Source of the DNA: Chloroflexota bacterium | GTDB lineage: Bacteria; Chloroflexota; Anaerolineae; Caldilineales; Caldilineaceae | Length of the DNA stretch: 19,649 nucleotides | Direction: 5' to 3' | Assembly: GCA_003577005.1 (NCBI GenBank) | Contig: QEUW01000101.1 | Location: forward strand, 1 to 19,649 | In this document: piece by piece, positions 6,781-13,559 of the stretch | Numbering within the stretch: position 1 is the first letter of the stretch | Layout: each line of letters starts with the position of its first letter | Made by a program: the position numbers and the translations under genes | The notes under the pieces: model-generated | Database searches by the model: none | What the model saw: the letters and a program-made list of their open reading frames with translations, nothing else | Told to the model about the DNA's origin: nothing

Positions 6781-9168
6781 TTAGCTATCTACCGCCGCCA
6801 GTTTCCGCTGGAGCAATTCTCGCACCAATTGAGGATTGGCTTTCCCGCCAGTTGCCTGCATCACCTGACCGACGAAGAAGCCCCACAGACCGGTCTTGCC
6901 GGCGCGATATTGTTCCGCCTTGTCCAGGTTCGCGGCAACCACATCGTCGATAACCGGGGTCAGGGCATCGGGGTCGGCCACCTGGCGCAGCCCGCGACGT
7001 TCGACAATGGCCGCGGGGGCGCTGCCAGATTGGATCATTTCCGCAAAGACCTCTTTGGCAATCGTAGCCGTGATGACACCGTTGTCGATCAGCGCGACGA
7101 GCTCGCCCAGTTGCACTCCACCAAAGGGCAGCGCGGCGATGGGGCGCTCCTTGAGCTCGCGTAAGACTTCGTTGATCACCCAGTTCGCCACCAGTTTTGG
7201 GTTGTCGTGCGCAGCGAGTGCCTCGGTAAAGAACGCTGCTACCGCCGGGTCGCCTGTCAGCACGTCGGCATCTTCGTCGGGCAGCCCTAGCTTGCTGCGA
7301 AAACGTTCGTAGGCCGCGGCCAACGCTGGATTCGCTGCGCGCGCCTGGTCACGCGTCTCGCTGCGCGAACCGGCTGATCCCCCGCCGTCGACAGGCGCAG
7401 CCTCATCACCAGGCAGGGCCGTTCTGCCAGGTTTGGCGGCAGGTTGCGCACCCTGGGCAACTTTGGCCCATGAATCGCGCAATTCAATGATACGGTTGAA
7501 GACAAGCGCCCCTGGTCTGGAATCTACTGTATCGACCACAAAATAGCCCTGGCGCTCGAACTGGTAACGTGCGCCGGGCCCGGCGTTGGCCAGGCTCGGC
7601 TCGACCCGCGCGCCCTGCAATATCTGCAACGAATTGGGGTTGAGATACTCTTTGAAGTCCTTGCCCTCTTCTACATCGTCCGGATTTGGCTCGGTAAAGA
7701 GACGGTCATAGAGGCGCGCCTCAGCTGAGATGGCGTGGGCTGCCGAGACCCAGTGGATGGTCCCCTTGACTTTGCGGCCATCCGCCGTGGCGCCGCCCTT
7801 CGACGCTGGGTCATAGCTGCAGCGCAATTCCAGGATTTCGCCGCTCTGCGGGTCCTTGACCACCTCATCACAGCGGATGACATAGGCGTAGCGCAGCCGC
7901 ACCTCGCGCCCCGGCGCCAGGCGGAAGAAGCCCCTTGGCGGCTCTTCCATGAAGTCATCACGCTCTATGTAGAGTTCGCGACCAAAGGGCACAGGCCGCG
8001 AGCCCTCCTTGGGCACGTCGTGCGGCCAGTAGGGGGCGTCGAATTCCTCAATTTGATCTTCGGGGTAGTTGGTGATTACCACCTTGAGAGGACGCAATAC
8101 GGCCATCACCCGCGGCGCACGCGTGTTGAGGTCATCGCGGATGCAGCTCTCCAGCAGACTCATTTCGATGCGGCTGTTGGTTCGGGCCACGCCGACGCGC
8201 TCGGCAAAGTCGCGGATCGCCTCTGGCGTCACCCCTCGGCGACGCAGACCGGCAATGGTAAGCAGCCGGGGGTCGTCCCAGCCGCTGACGTGACCACCGT
8301 TCACCAGTTCGAGCAACTTACGCTTGCTCATCACGGTGTAGTCGAGATTGAGGCGGGCGAATTCGTACTGGTAGGGCCGCGGGTAGGGTTTGGGCGGCAG
8401 CTTGCAGTTGTCGATCACCCAGTCATAAATTTCGCGGTTGTTCTCAAACTCCAGCGTACAGATGGAATGGGTAATCCCTTCGATAGCGTCCGACAGCGGG
8501 TGGGCGAAGTCGTACATGGGGTAGATGCACCACTTGTCACCCGTGCGGTAATGGTGTGCGTGGCGGATGCGGTAGAGCAACGGGTCGCGCATCTTCATGT
8601 TGGCCGCGCTCATGTCGATCTTGGCGCGCAGCACATGGGCGCCATCAGGGAACTCGCCGTCGCGCATGCATTCGAAGAGTTCGAGGCTTTCCTCCGTGGG
8701 CCGGTTGCGATAGGGGCTCTCCCGCCCCGGTTCGGTGACGGTGCCGCGATAATCACGGATCTCCTCTTCGCTCAGGCTGTCCACATAGGCCTTGCCGTCC
8801 TTGATCAACTGGACGGCGCACTCGTAGAAAATGTCGAAGTAGTCCGAGGCAAAATAGAGGTGTTCCCCCCAATCAAAGCCGAGCCAGCGGATATCGCGCT
8901 GGGCGGCCTCGACATACTTCATGTCTTCGGTAGTGGGGTTAGTGTCATCGAAGCGCAGGTGGCAGCGCCCGCCGTTCTCCAGCGCAATGCCAAAATTGAG
9001 GCAGATGGACTTGGCATGGCCAATGTGCAGATATCCGTTGGGCTCAGGCGGGAAACGGGTAACCACGTGGCCACCATACCTCCCCGTGCGCTGGTCTTCG
9101 GCGACGATGGCGCGGATAAAGTCCAGGTTTTCGACTGGTGGTTTGGTTGTCGTAGGCTGCGTGCTCAC
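6781..9168 (-). CDS. glnS: Glutaminyl-tRNA synthetase with YqeY/GatB-tail C-terminal extension
   Basis: Charges tRNA-Gln with glutamine in the cytosol. Class I signatures are clear: [15 protein letters not shown] with HIGH at 48-51 and VMSKRK at 279-284 (the KMSKS loop, as in other GlnRS). Catalytic core plus beta-barrel anticodon domains occupy 1-566. A low-complexity Ala/Gly/Pro linker (567-605) leads to a roughly 185-residue extension ending [18 protein letters not shown], the signature of the GatB tail/YqeY fold. At 795 residues the protein is far longer than the roughly 550 of E. coli GlnRS. The same fusion is known in Deinococcus GlnRS, where the appended domain helps bind tRNA-Gln. The start is GTG at 9168; its ribosome site GAGGT (9174-9178) overlaps the stop of the upstream gene, which decides this start. 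Second gene of a minus-strand operon. Confidence 0.96.
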   Translation of the reverse strand: MSTQPTTTKPPVENLDFIRAIVAEDQRTGRYGGHVVTRFPPEPNGYLHIGHAKSICLNFGIALENGGRCHLRFDDTNPTTEDMKYVEAAQRDIRWLGFDWGEHLYFASDYFDIFYECAVQLIKDGKAYVDSLSEEEIRDYRGTVTEPGRESPYRNRPTEESLELFECMRDGEFPDGAHVLRAKIDMSAANMKMRDPLLYRIRHAHHYRTGDKWCIYPMYDFAHPLSDAIEGITHSICTLEFENNREIYDWVIDNCKLPPKPYPRPYQYEFARLNLDYTVMSKRKLLELVNGGHVSGWDDPRLLTIAGLRRRGVTPEAIRDFAERVGVARTNSRIEMSLLESCIRDDLNTRAPRVMAVLRPLKVVITNYPEDQIEEFDAPYWPHDVPKEGSRPVPFGRELYIERDDFMEEPPRGFFRLAPGREVRLRYAYVIRCDEVVKDPQSGEILELRCSYDPASKGGATADGRKVKGTIHWVSAAHAISAEARLYDRLFTEPNPDDVEEGKDFKEYLNPNSLQILQGARVEPSLANAGPGARYQFERQGYFVVDTVDSRPGALVFNRIIELRDSWAKVAQGAQPAAKPGRTALPGDEAAPVDGGGSAGSRSETRDQARAANPALAAAYERFRSKLGLPDEDADVLTGDPAVAAFFTEALAAHDNPKLVANWVINEVLRELKERPIAALPFGGVQLGELVALIDNGVITATIAKEVFAEMIQSGSAPAAIVERRGLRQVADPDALTPVIDDVVAANLDKAEQYRAGKTGLWGFFVGQVMQATGGKANPQLVRELLQRKLAAVDS

Positions 9169-9171
9169 AAA

Positions 9172-9930
9172 TTACCTCGAATTTAGTTTTTGCTCAAGCG
9201 TTTCCACAAAGGCGGCGTGCCCCGGCGAGGCCAGCCCCTGCTGGGCGACGGCCAACACCGTACGCATGTCACCTGCCCAAAATGCTGCCGGGTCGAGCCA
9301 GAGACCGGGGAAGACCTCGCTGCGCAGGATGCCGTCGTCGCCGGGCGTCAGTTCCTCATAGCCGTGCTCGCGCAGGACAAACCAGGTGACGCGGCGCTCG
9401 TACATCTGAAAGACAATGTATTCCTGCACGCCGTTGCGGGCATAGATACGCCGCTTGATGTTCATGTCGTGGGCGGCGCTGCTGGCGGCGACTTCCACGA
9501 TCAGTTCGGGCGAACCTTCCAGATAATCATCCTCGCCAACAAACGACTTGCCGCCGGTGGACGAATCAAGGCGCAAGAGAGCATCAGGCTGTGGCTCATT
9601 CTCCAGATCGAGACGCAAGGTGGCGTTGTCGCTGCCGCGCACGCCAGGGGTCATCGTGCGGTACAAAGCCAACCAGCCAATCACATCAAAATGAGGATCG
9701 CCATGTTGCTCGGCACGAATGGGTGAAGCCACGTAGACCACTCCTTCGATGAGTTCGGCCTTTTTGATTTCTGGGTGGAGATGATAGCGCCGCTCGAATT
9801 CGGCGCGCGTCAAATGGTCACCTGACTCCAGGGGGGGCGCCACGCCGTTGGCTGTATGTGGCTGTGCCCTTTTCTCCGCCTGTGCGATTTCGGGTCGCTC
9901 CAGCGTCTGTACTGTCATTTGCGCTGTCAT
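9172..9930 (-). CDS. Uma2-family (DUF820) PD-(D/E)XK nuclease-like protein
   Basis: A 252-residue Uma2-family protein with a restriction-endonuclease-like fold. Family marks are LTRAEFERRYHL near 40-51, ELIEGVVYVASP at 59-70, QPDALLRL at 114-121, PELIVEVAASS at 141-151 and D155/K159 before the GVQEYIVF strand (167-174). Candidate active-site residues are Glu62, Asp116, Glu146 and Lys159. A poorly conserved 35-residue N-terminal tail precedes the domain. ATG at 9930 has AAAGGAG at 9937-9943, 6 nt away. It is the first gene of an operon with glnS, with 3 nt between stop and start. Uma2 proteins are very numerous in Chloroflexota and cyanobacteria; their physiological role is unknown. Nuclease activity is inferred only from the fold. 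Confidence 0.9.
   Translation of the reverse strand: MTAQMTVQTLERPEIAQAEKRAQPHTANGVAPPLESGDHLTRAEFERRYHLHPEIKKAELIEGVVYVASPIRAEQHGDPHFDVIGWLALYRTMTPGVRGSDNATLRLDLENEPQPDALLRLDSSTGGKSFVGEDDYLEGSPELIVEVAASSAAHDMNIKRRIYARNGVQEYIVFQMYERRVTWFVLREHGYEELTPGDDGILRSEVFPGLWLDPAAFWAGDMRTVLAVAQQGLASPGHAAFVETLEQKLNSR
9174..9178 (-). promoter_or_regulatory. glnS ribosome binding site overlapping the upstream stop codon
   Basis: GAGGT reading on the minus strand, 5 nt before the GTG start of glnS, shares base 9174 with the TAA (9174-9172) of the Uma2-family gene. The arrangement favours translational coupling of the two genes. Confidence 0.7.
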
Positions 9931-9957
9931 GGGTGGCTCCTTTCACCGTAGCTTTTT

Positions 9958-9987
9958 ATTATACCAGCCGGCAAGGTCCGCGACCAA
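9958..9987 (-). promoter_or_regulatory. Probable promoter of the Uma2-glnS operon
   Basis: On the minus strand an exact TATAAT (9958-9963) is preceded after 18 nt by TTGGTC (9982-9987), three of six matches to the -35 consensus. It would start transcription near 9951, giving a leader of about 20 nt that contains the AAAGGAG of the first gene. Confidence 0.6.
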
Positions 9988-10039
9988 AAGCCGGAGTGAT
10001 CAGAGCTATCACTATTGTCTATCAGTGCATCGCATCGGG

Positions 10040-10066
10040 CTGCGGGTTGCTGCACGCAACCCGCAG
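10040..10066 (-). terminator. Hairpin behind the PDZ-less serine protease gene
   Basis: An 11-bp perfect stem (10040-10050 with 10056-10066; arm ctgcgggttgc) with a 5-nt loop, 5 nt beyond the stop of the gene ending at 10072. It separates the protease pair from the Uma2-glnS operon on the same strand. No T-run. Confidence 0.65.
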
Positions 10067-10071
10067 TCTCC

Positions 10072-10716
10072 CTATAGCCTCACCGTCCGCACCTGCATCT
10101 GTTGTTCGTATACCTGCTTGAGAAAGGTTTTGGCCACATGCACGGGGATCGCCACGCCCACATCCGGGCCGTTCATCATGGTGTTGATGCCGATGAGCCG
10201 CCCGGCGCTGTCGATCATCGGCCCGCCCGAGTGGCCGGGGCGCAGGTGCAGGCTCGCAGTCAGCCATTCACGGCCATCGCCGCTCAATTCAGGCAGCCCG
10301 GCGCCCACCCCGATGACCACACCTGTGGTCGCGCCGCCGGTCACACCCCAGGGAAAACCCATTGCCAGCACTAGTTGCCCGGCCTGTAACTGGCGTGAAT
10401 CACCCAGTTCGATGGTCGGCAGACCTGTCGCATGGATGCGTAACGCCGCAAGATCATACTCTGGGTGATGCGCAAGCACCGTCGCTGGTAGCTCGCGCCC
10501 ATCCGGCAGGACTACACTCAGCGCGCCACCCATGCTCGTTCTGCGCCCTGGTCTCCCGCCGATGACATGGTGATTGGTGACGATCAGGCCATCCGAGTGC
10601 CAGATCGTTCCCGACCCCACGCCCTGCCGACCATTGCGGATGCGGACCAGGCTGCGCAGCGCAACCTCGCTCACCTCCGCCAATTCATCGCTGAAGCTCG
10701 TCAGCACGTTTGTCAC
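10072..10716 (-). CDS. Trypsin-like (S1C/HtrA-type) serine protease without PDZ domain
   Basis: A 214-residue serine protease domain of the HtrA type. Catalytic residues are visible: His50 in VTNHHVI, Asp88 in EYDLAAL and Ser163 in GHSGGP (His162 in place of the usual Asn). There is no signal peptide or membrane segment, so it is predicted cytosolic, and no PDZ domain follows; the chain stops about 50 residues after the serine. The start is GTG at 10716, chosen because AAGGGGGT (10722-10729), close to the ideal Shine-Dalgarno, lies 5 nt before it. It sits 109 nt downstream of a PDZ-bearing homologue on the same strand and the N-terminal segments of the two proteins are similar in layout, suggesting tandem duplication. 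The substrate is unknown. Confidence 0.9.
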   Translation of the reverse strand: MTNVLTSFSDELAEVSEVALRSLVRIRNGRQGVGSGTIWHSDGLIVTNHHVIGGRPGRRTSMGGALSVVLPDGRELPATVLAHHPEYDLAALRIHATGLPTIELGDSRQLQAGQLVLAMGFPWGVTGGATTGVVIGVGAGLPELSGDGREWLTASLHLRPGHSGGPMIDSAGRLIGINTMMNGPDVGVAIPVHVAKTFLKQVYEQQMQVRTVRL

Positions 10717-10735
10717 ACGCTACCCCCTTAAACGT

Positions 10736-10824
10736 GGAGAACGGGGAGTAGGGAGTGGGGAACTGCCGGAAACCGGGTGCGATTCCGCGTACCTCATTCT
10801 CTACTCCCTACTCCCTTATTCTCC
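10736..10824. repeat. Imperfect inverted repeat (GGAGAA..GGGAGTAGGGAGT) between the two serine protease genes
   Basis: gggagtagggagt at 10744-10756 is exactly matched in reverse by 10803-10815, and the outer ggagaa (10736-10741) by ttctcc (10819-10824), with a 2 versus 3-nt mismatch between. About 46 nt lie between the arms. It fills nearly the whole gap between stop and start. GGGAGT-type tandem purine repeats of this kind are frequent in intergenic DNA of some Chloroflexota and cyanobacteria, so this may be a dispersed element copy. Confidence 0.65.
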
Positions 10825-10825
10825 A

Positions 10826-11719
10826 TTACCCCTGCCCCACAGTCACCGTTACCGTCTGAACCTGGCCGGTGCGCACGATGCGGACAGGAACGCTCTTGCC
10901 GGCCCGGTCCGCGGCCAGCGCGGCCTGTAGTTCGTCCAGCCCACGTACGGGTTGGTTGTCAAAGGTAACGATGACGTCACCCTGCGCCAGACCGCCCTGC
11001 TGTGCCGGGCTGCCGCTCTCTATCGACATGACCATCAGCCCGGTCTCCTGCCCCACCGCCTGGTGCAACCCTTCTCCCAGACGGACTGGCTGGACGCCAA
11101 CGCCCAGATAGCCGCGCGGCATCTTGCCGTGCGCCGCCAGGGCATCGACCACTCGTTTTACAGTTGCAGCCGGAACCGCAGCGCTGACACCGCGCGTCAG
11201 GGCCGACGAGTTGAGCCCGGCGATGCGGCCACCCGCCTCTACCAGTGGACCGCCCGAAAAGCCGGGATACATGACCACATCGGTCTGAAGATAGTGATCG
11301 ATCTCGCCGCCGGCGCCGGTGCGCCAGGCGCCACCCAACGCGCTGACGATGCCTAGCGTAGCCTGTACAGTCCGCCCGGGCCGGCCCAAGGCCAGCACCA
11401 GATGGCCCACCTTGAGCTCCCCGGCGTCTACCCAGGTGGCCGGCGCTAATCCGCCGCGTTCGGCACGCAGGAGGGCGACATCGGTGGCCGGGTCGCGCCC
11501 GACCAGCGTTGCGCTGGCGGTCGAGCCGTCGGCCAGCCCGATGGTGATATTGTCGTCCTGCTCGACGATGTGATTGGCTGTGACGATCAGGCCCTCAGCC
11601 GAGTAGACGATCCCGCTGGCCGGCATCCGCCGCCTTGCTTCCACGCGCACAATGCCCGGTCCCGCTGCCTCGACCAGACTCGCCATTGCGTTTGAGAGAT
11701 TGGTTAAAGATTCTGACAT
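10826..11719 (-). CDS. HtrA-type (S1C) serine protease with C-terminal PDZ domain
   Basis: A 297-residue protein: trypsin-like domain at about 20-195, then one PDZ domain at about 205-297 (from GYLGVGVQPV, with the binding loop near GLMVMSIESGSPA). Triad: His50 (VTANHIV), Asp80 (DPATDVALL), Ser155 (GFSGGPLV; Phe in place of Asn before Ser). No signal peptide or transmembrane helix, so a cytosolic HtrA-like protease is predicted, unlike periplasmic DegP. A longer frame opens at 11791, but ATG at 11719 is preferred because GAGGAG lies 8 nt upstream and the N-terminus (MSESLTNLSNAM) then matches that of the neighbouring protease in length. First gene of a probable two-gene unit with the PDZ-less homologue. 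Confidence 0.92.
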   Translation of the reverse strand: MSESLTNLSNAMASLVEAAGPGIVRVEARRRMPASGIVYSAEGLIVTANHIVEQDDNITIGLADGSTASATLVGRDPATDVALLRAERGGLAPATWVDAGELKVGHLVLALGRPGRTVQATLGIVSALGGAWRTGAGGEIDHYLQTDVVMYPGFSGGPLVEAGGRIAGLNSSALTRGVSAAVPAATVKRVVDALAAHGKMPRGYLGVGVQPVRLGEGLHQAVGQETGLMVMSIESGSPAQQGGLAQGDVIVTFDNQPVRGLDELQAALAADRAGKSVPVRIVRTGQVQTVTVTVGQG

Positions 11720-12057
11720 GTGGGCTGCTCCTCTTGGAGGCCATTTGAAAATCACACCGGCCTGGAAGTGCGTCGCCTTTTCAACGCACAACGCAACTGG
11801 TGTAAAGTGTGAATTTTCAAACAGACCTGAAAAAGCTCGATTTCGAGGACTTTGGGCGCCGGCAGCAGGCGGTAGTCAAAGAGCTTCAGCACGGAAAGCA
11901 ATGCGCCTAGCCGCCGGCGTCCTGTGTCTGGAACCAAGTATGCCAGAGCAATACCCATATTTCCTCGCCTGTTTGGGGAGGGGCGACCTGGAAAAATGGG
12001 TAGGGAGTACCACTACAACGAGACTTCGCATAACAGGTCCAACCTGACCTCCGGGAG

Positions 12058-12099
12058 GTGACCAGAATCAACTTCGTCAACCGGACTACTTCTGGTCAC
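12058..12099. repeat. 9-bp inverted repeat gtgaccaga / tctggtcac
   Basis: Exact arms at 12058-12066 and 12091-12099 with a 24-nt spacer, in non-coding DNA. Also just upstream, cctccgggagg forms a small palindrome. Function unknown; could be a transcript hairpin or an operator-like site. Confidence 0.45.
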
Positions 12100-12109
12100 G
12101 GGGGGCCTT

Positions 12110-12125
12110 TGGGCGCGGAGGTCTT
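12110..12125. repeat. 16-nt string repeated inverted at 19547-19562
   Basis: tgggcgcggaggtctt at 12110-12125 occurs as its exact reverse complement at 19547-19562. Both copies are in gene-free stretches, so this may be the conserved core of a dispersed intergenic repeat. A chance match of this length in a window this size is unlikely but possible. Confidence 0.4.
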
Positions 12126-12178
12126 GGCGGCGGCAATCGTCAAAGTCTCGCTATCGTAGCAGATGGTTTATAGTAATA

Positions 12179-12209
12179 GACGATGGATAATAGTCTATGG
12201 TCCATCGTC
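12179..12209. terminator. Palindromic repeat overlapping the 3' end of mgsA
   Basis: gacgatgga (12179-12187) pairs exactly with tccatcgtc (12201-12209) across 13 nt. The right arm lies inside the last codons of mgsA and the loop holds its stop codon (12195-12197). Minus-strand transcripts would fold here right at the end of mgsA. The gatggac/gtccatc wording resembles common intergenic repeats of Chloroflexota and cyanobacteria. Confidence 0.5.
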
Positions 12210-12578
12210 CATTGCCAACCCGCGTAACACATATAACGCGGTCGCCTCGTTTGTCGCCAGCGGGATATTGTAGACGTTGCAGATGCGCAGCAAGCTCTGG
12301 ATGTCGGGTTCGTGCGGGTGAGCGTAGAGGGGGTCGACCAGGAAGATTACCGCAGCGACCTTGCCTTCGGCAGTGCGCGCGGCGATCTGGGCATCGCCCC
12401 CGATGGGGCCGCTTAACATGCGCTCGACTGGCAATCCAGTCGCCTGGATAATGCGTTCACCGGTTGTGCCTGTCCCAATCAATTGAAAGCGCGCCAGCAG
12501 TTCTCGATGCGTCCGGACAAAGCGCACCATATCATCCTTCTTGCCATCATGGGCGATCAGTGCTATCGTTGCGGTCAT
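12195..12578 (-). CDS. mgsA: Methylglyoxal synthase
   Basis: Converts dihydroxyacetone phosphate to methylglyoxal and phosphate, a bypass of lower glycolysis used when sugar phosphates pile up or phosphate is short. The 127-residue protein aligns by eye with E. coli MgsA at a constant offset of nine: Asp11 (AHDGKK), the phosphate loop GTGTTG at 35-40, SGPIGGDAQ with Asp62, Asp82-Pro83, and HPHEPDIQSLLR with His89 and Asp92, which match E. coli Asp20, Asp71, Asp91, His98 and Asp101. All catalytic positions are kept. It lacks the roughly 20-residue C-terminal helix of the E. coli enzyme; its last residues (MDDGP) come from a palindromic repeat. ATG at 12578 has AGGAG (12588-12592) 9 nt upstream. 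Divergent from the phosphorylase-like gene. Confidence 0.95.
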   Translation of the reverse strand: MTATIALIAHDGKKDDMVRFVRTHRELLARFQLIGTGTTGERIIQATGLPVERMLSGPIGGDAQIAARTAEGKVAAVIFLVDPLYAHPHEPDIQSLLRICNVYNIPLATNEATALYVLRGLAMDDGP

Positions 12579-12597
12579 CTGGTTTGTCTCCTAGTGC

Positions 12598-12627
12598 ATT
12601 TTACACATTTTACAATTGACTGTTCAA
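12598..12627 (-). promoter_or_regulatory. Possible mgsA promoter in the divergent intergenic region
   Basis: On the minus strand TTGAAC (12622-12627) and TAAAAT (12598-12603) stand 18 nt apart, with four and five matches to the consensus hexamers. The predicted start would fall almost on the ribosome site, so a second TAAAAT at 12607-12612 is an alternative -10. On the plus strand TACAAT at 12611-12616 could serve the divergent gene, whose ATG lacks a clear Shine-Dalgarno. The whole divergent gap is only 63 nt. Confidence 0.35.
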
Positions 12628-12641
12628 AATTCACCATTTCC

Positions 12642-13391
12642 ATGTCCGACGCCAATCTCCTTCTTCTCATCGGTGTGCTGCTGCCGCCCAAGACGCTCGA
12701 CGGGCTAGGGCCGGTCGTCGAAGAGCGTCTTGTGCAGACACCCTATGGGCCGTTTGGGCCGGTAGCGCGGCGGTCTGCGGAAAACCTGCCTGGCGTCTGG
12801 GTCGGGCCATACACCGGGCTGCCCACGCGCACCGACCCACGCGCGACCCTCTTCGCCGCCAATCAACTGGGGGCGCGGCGTGTGATCGGGTGGGATACGG
12901 GCATTGCGGTCAACCCCGTTCTCATGCGCGGCCAGCCGGTCATCGCCGGCGATTTTATCGATTTCACCTTTCGCGAACCCAGCACCTTTGCCAACGAACT
13001 CGCCCGCGGCCGGCAGGATGAACGGAAGATGCTCGTACCCCGCTTCTGCCCGCAGCTGACTGGCGCGCTGCAAAAGATGTTGCCCATTGCGCCGAGCGTC
13101 ACCTATTTAGGGATCGATGACCTGCGGCGCGAGACACCGGCCGAGGCGCGCATGTACCGGCTGTGGGGCGCCGATGTCATCGGCCAGAACCTGGTGCCCG
13201 AAGTGTTGCTGGCGCGCGAGGCTGGCGTCTGTTTCGCTGGTCTTGTCACCGTGGGCAGCCACAGCGCCGACCTGCCAAGCCCAACACCCTACGGCGAATT
13301 GCGCGCCGGGCTAGAGATGGCGATGGAGGTGCTGCCAGATCTGATCCGTTACCTGGGCATGTTACCCGATTGCACTTGTACTGATAGTTGA
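12642..13391 (+). CDS. Divergent purine nucleoside / MTA phosphorylase-family protein, probably altered active site
   Basis: A 249-residue member of the PNP/MTAP fold. The clearest match is ETPAEARMYRLWGADVIGQNLVPEVLLAREAGVCFAGL (split here: ETPAEARMYRLWGADV at 164-179, then NLVPEVLLAREAG at 183-195), which follows the AExxMxRxxGADVxxMTxVPEVxLAxEA block of 5'-methylthioadenosine phosphorylases; GDFIDFT (103-109) also fits. However, the usual GIIGGSGL phosphate loop is replaced by LIGVLLPPK, the ARHG(R)xH segment by VGPYTGLPTRTDP (54-66), the ACGS segment by GWDTG (83-87), Met by Gln182, and the TDYD base-contact motif by VGSHS (204-208). A CxC pair (Cys244, Cys246) ends the chain, as in some archaeal homologues. 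ATG at 12642 was chosen over a longer frame from 12483 because the homologous part begins there and the longer frame overlaps mgsA. No Shine-Dalgarno is evident. Confidence 0.75.
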   Translation: MSDANLLLLIGVLLPPKTLDGLGPVVEERLVQTPYGPFGPVARRSAENLPGVWVGPYTGLPTRTDPRATLFAANQLGARRVIGWDTGIAVNPVLMRGQPVIAGDFIDFTFREPSTFANELARGRQDERKMLVPRFCPQLTGALQKMLPIAPSVTYLGIDDLRRETPAEARMYRLWGADVIGQNLVPEVLLAREAGVCFAGLVTVGSHSADLPSPTPYGELRAGLEMAMEVLPDLIRYLGMLPDCTCTDS

Positions 13392-13433
13392 TCATCGTAT
13401 CCAATTGTGTAAAAATAAACAATAACGTTGCGG

Positions 13434-13480
13434 GATTGAAGATGAGGGCGCGGTGTATCAACCGGCTTTGATCTTCAATC
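13434..13480 (+). terminator. Hairpin after the phosphorylase-like gene
   Basis: gattgaagat (13434-13443) pairs with atcttcaatc (13471-13480) around a 27-nt loop that can itself fold (cggt / accg), followed by ttcttttg. It lies 43 nt after the stop and 80 nt before the next start, so it plausibly separates the two transcription units. Confidence 0.5.
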
Positions 13481-13559
13481 TTCTTTTGTGTAGCACACGA
13501 GTTTGCAGGACTTTGTAACGACCTACAGTCCCTGCTCGTCCGTGTTTTGAGGAGTATCC

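Larger units (their letters stand above)
11720..12194. other. Gene-free region between mgsA and the htrA-type gene
   Basis: No frame here has protein-like composition together with a ribosome site. The right part holds two hairpins (12058-12099 and 12179-12209) and a 16-nt string found again inverted near 19550. ctttgggcgc occurs twice, near 11852 and at 12107, each followed by gtcaaag within 40 nt, hinting at two diverged copies of one element. The left end should hold the htrA-type promoter; on the minus strand TTTACA (near 11812) is a fair -35, but I see no good -10. Confidence 0.5.

Noticed and set aside
7735..9186. Long open frame of 483 codons on the plus strand, opposite glnS
   Set aside because: It is fully antisense to the unmistakable GlnRS core, has no ribosome site, and its translation has no recognisable family; it is a codon-bias shadow in GC-rich DNA.
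11720..11791. Upstream 24-codon extension of the PDZ protease
   Set aside because: ATG at 11719 has GAGGAG at proper spacing, whereas the upstream ATG has none and adds residues unlike the family.
11752..11958. 68-codon minus-strand frame upstream of the PDZ protease
   Set aside because: No ribosome site, no recognisable similarity, and it overlaps the sequence needed for the protease promoter and leader.
12483..12641. 53-codon N-terminal extension of the phosphorylase-like protein
   Set aside because: It would overlap mgsA and its promoter and adds sequence with no counterpart in the family.
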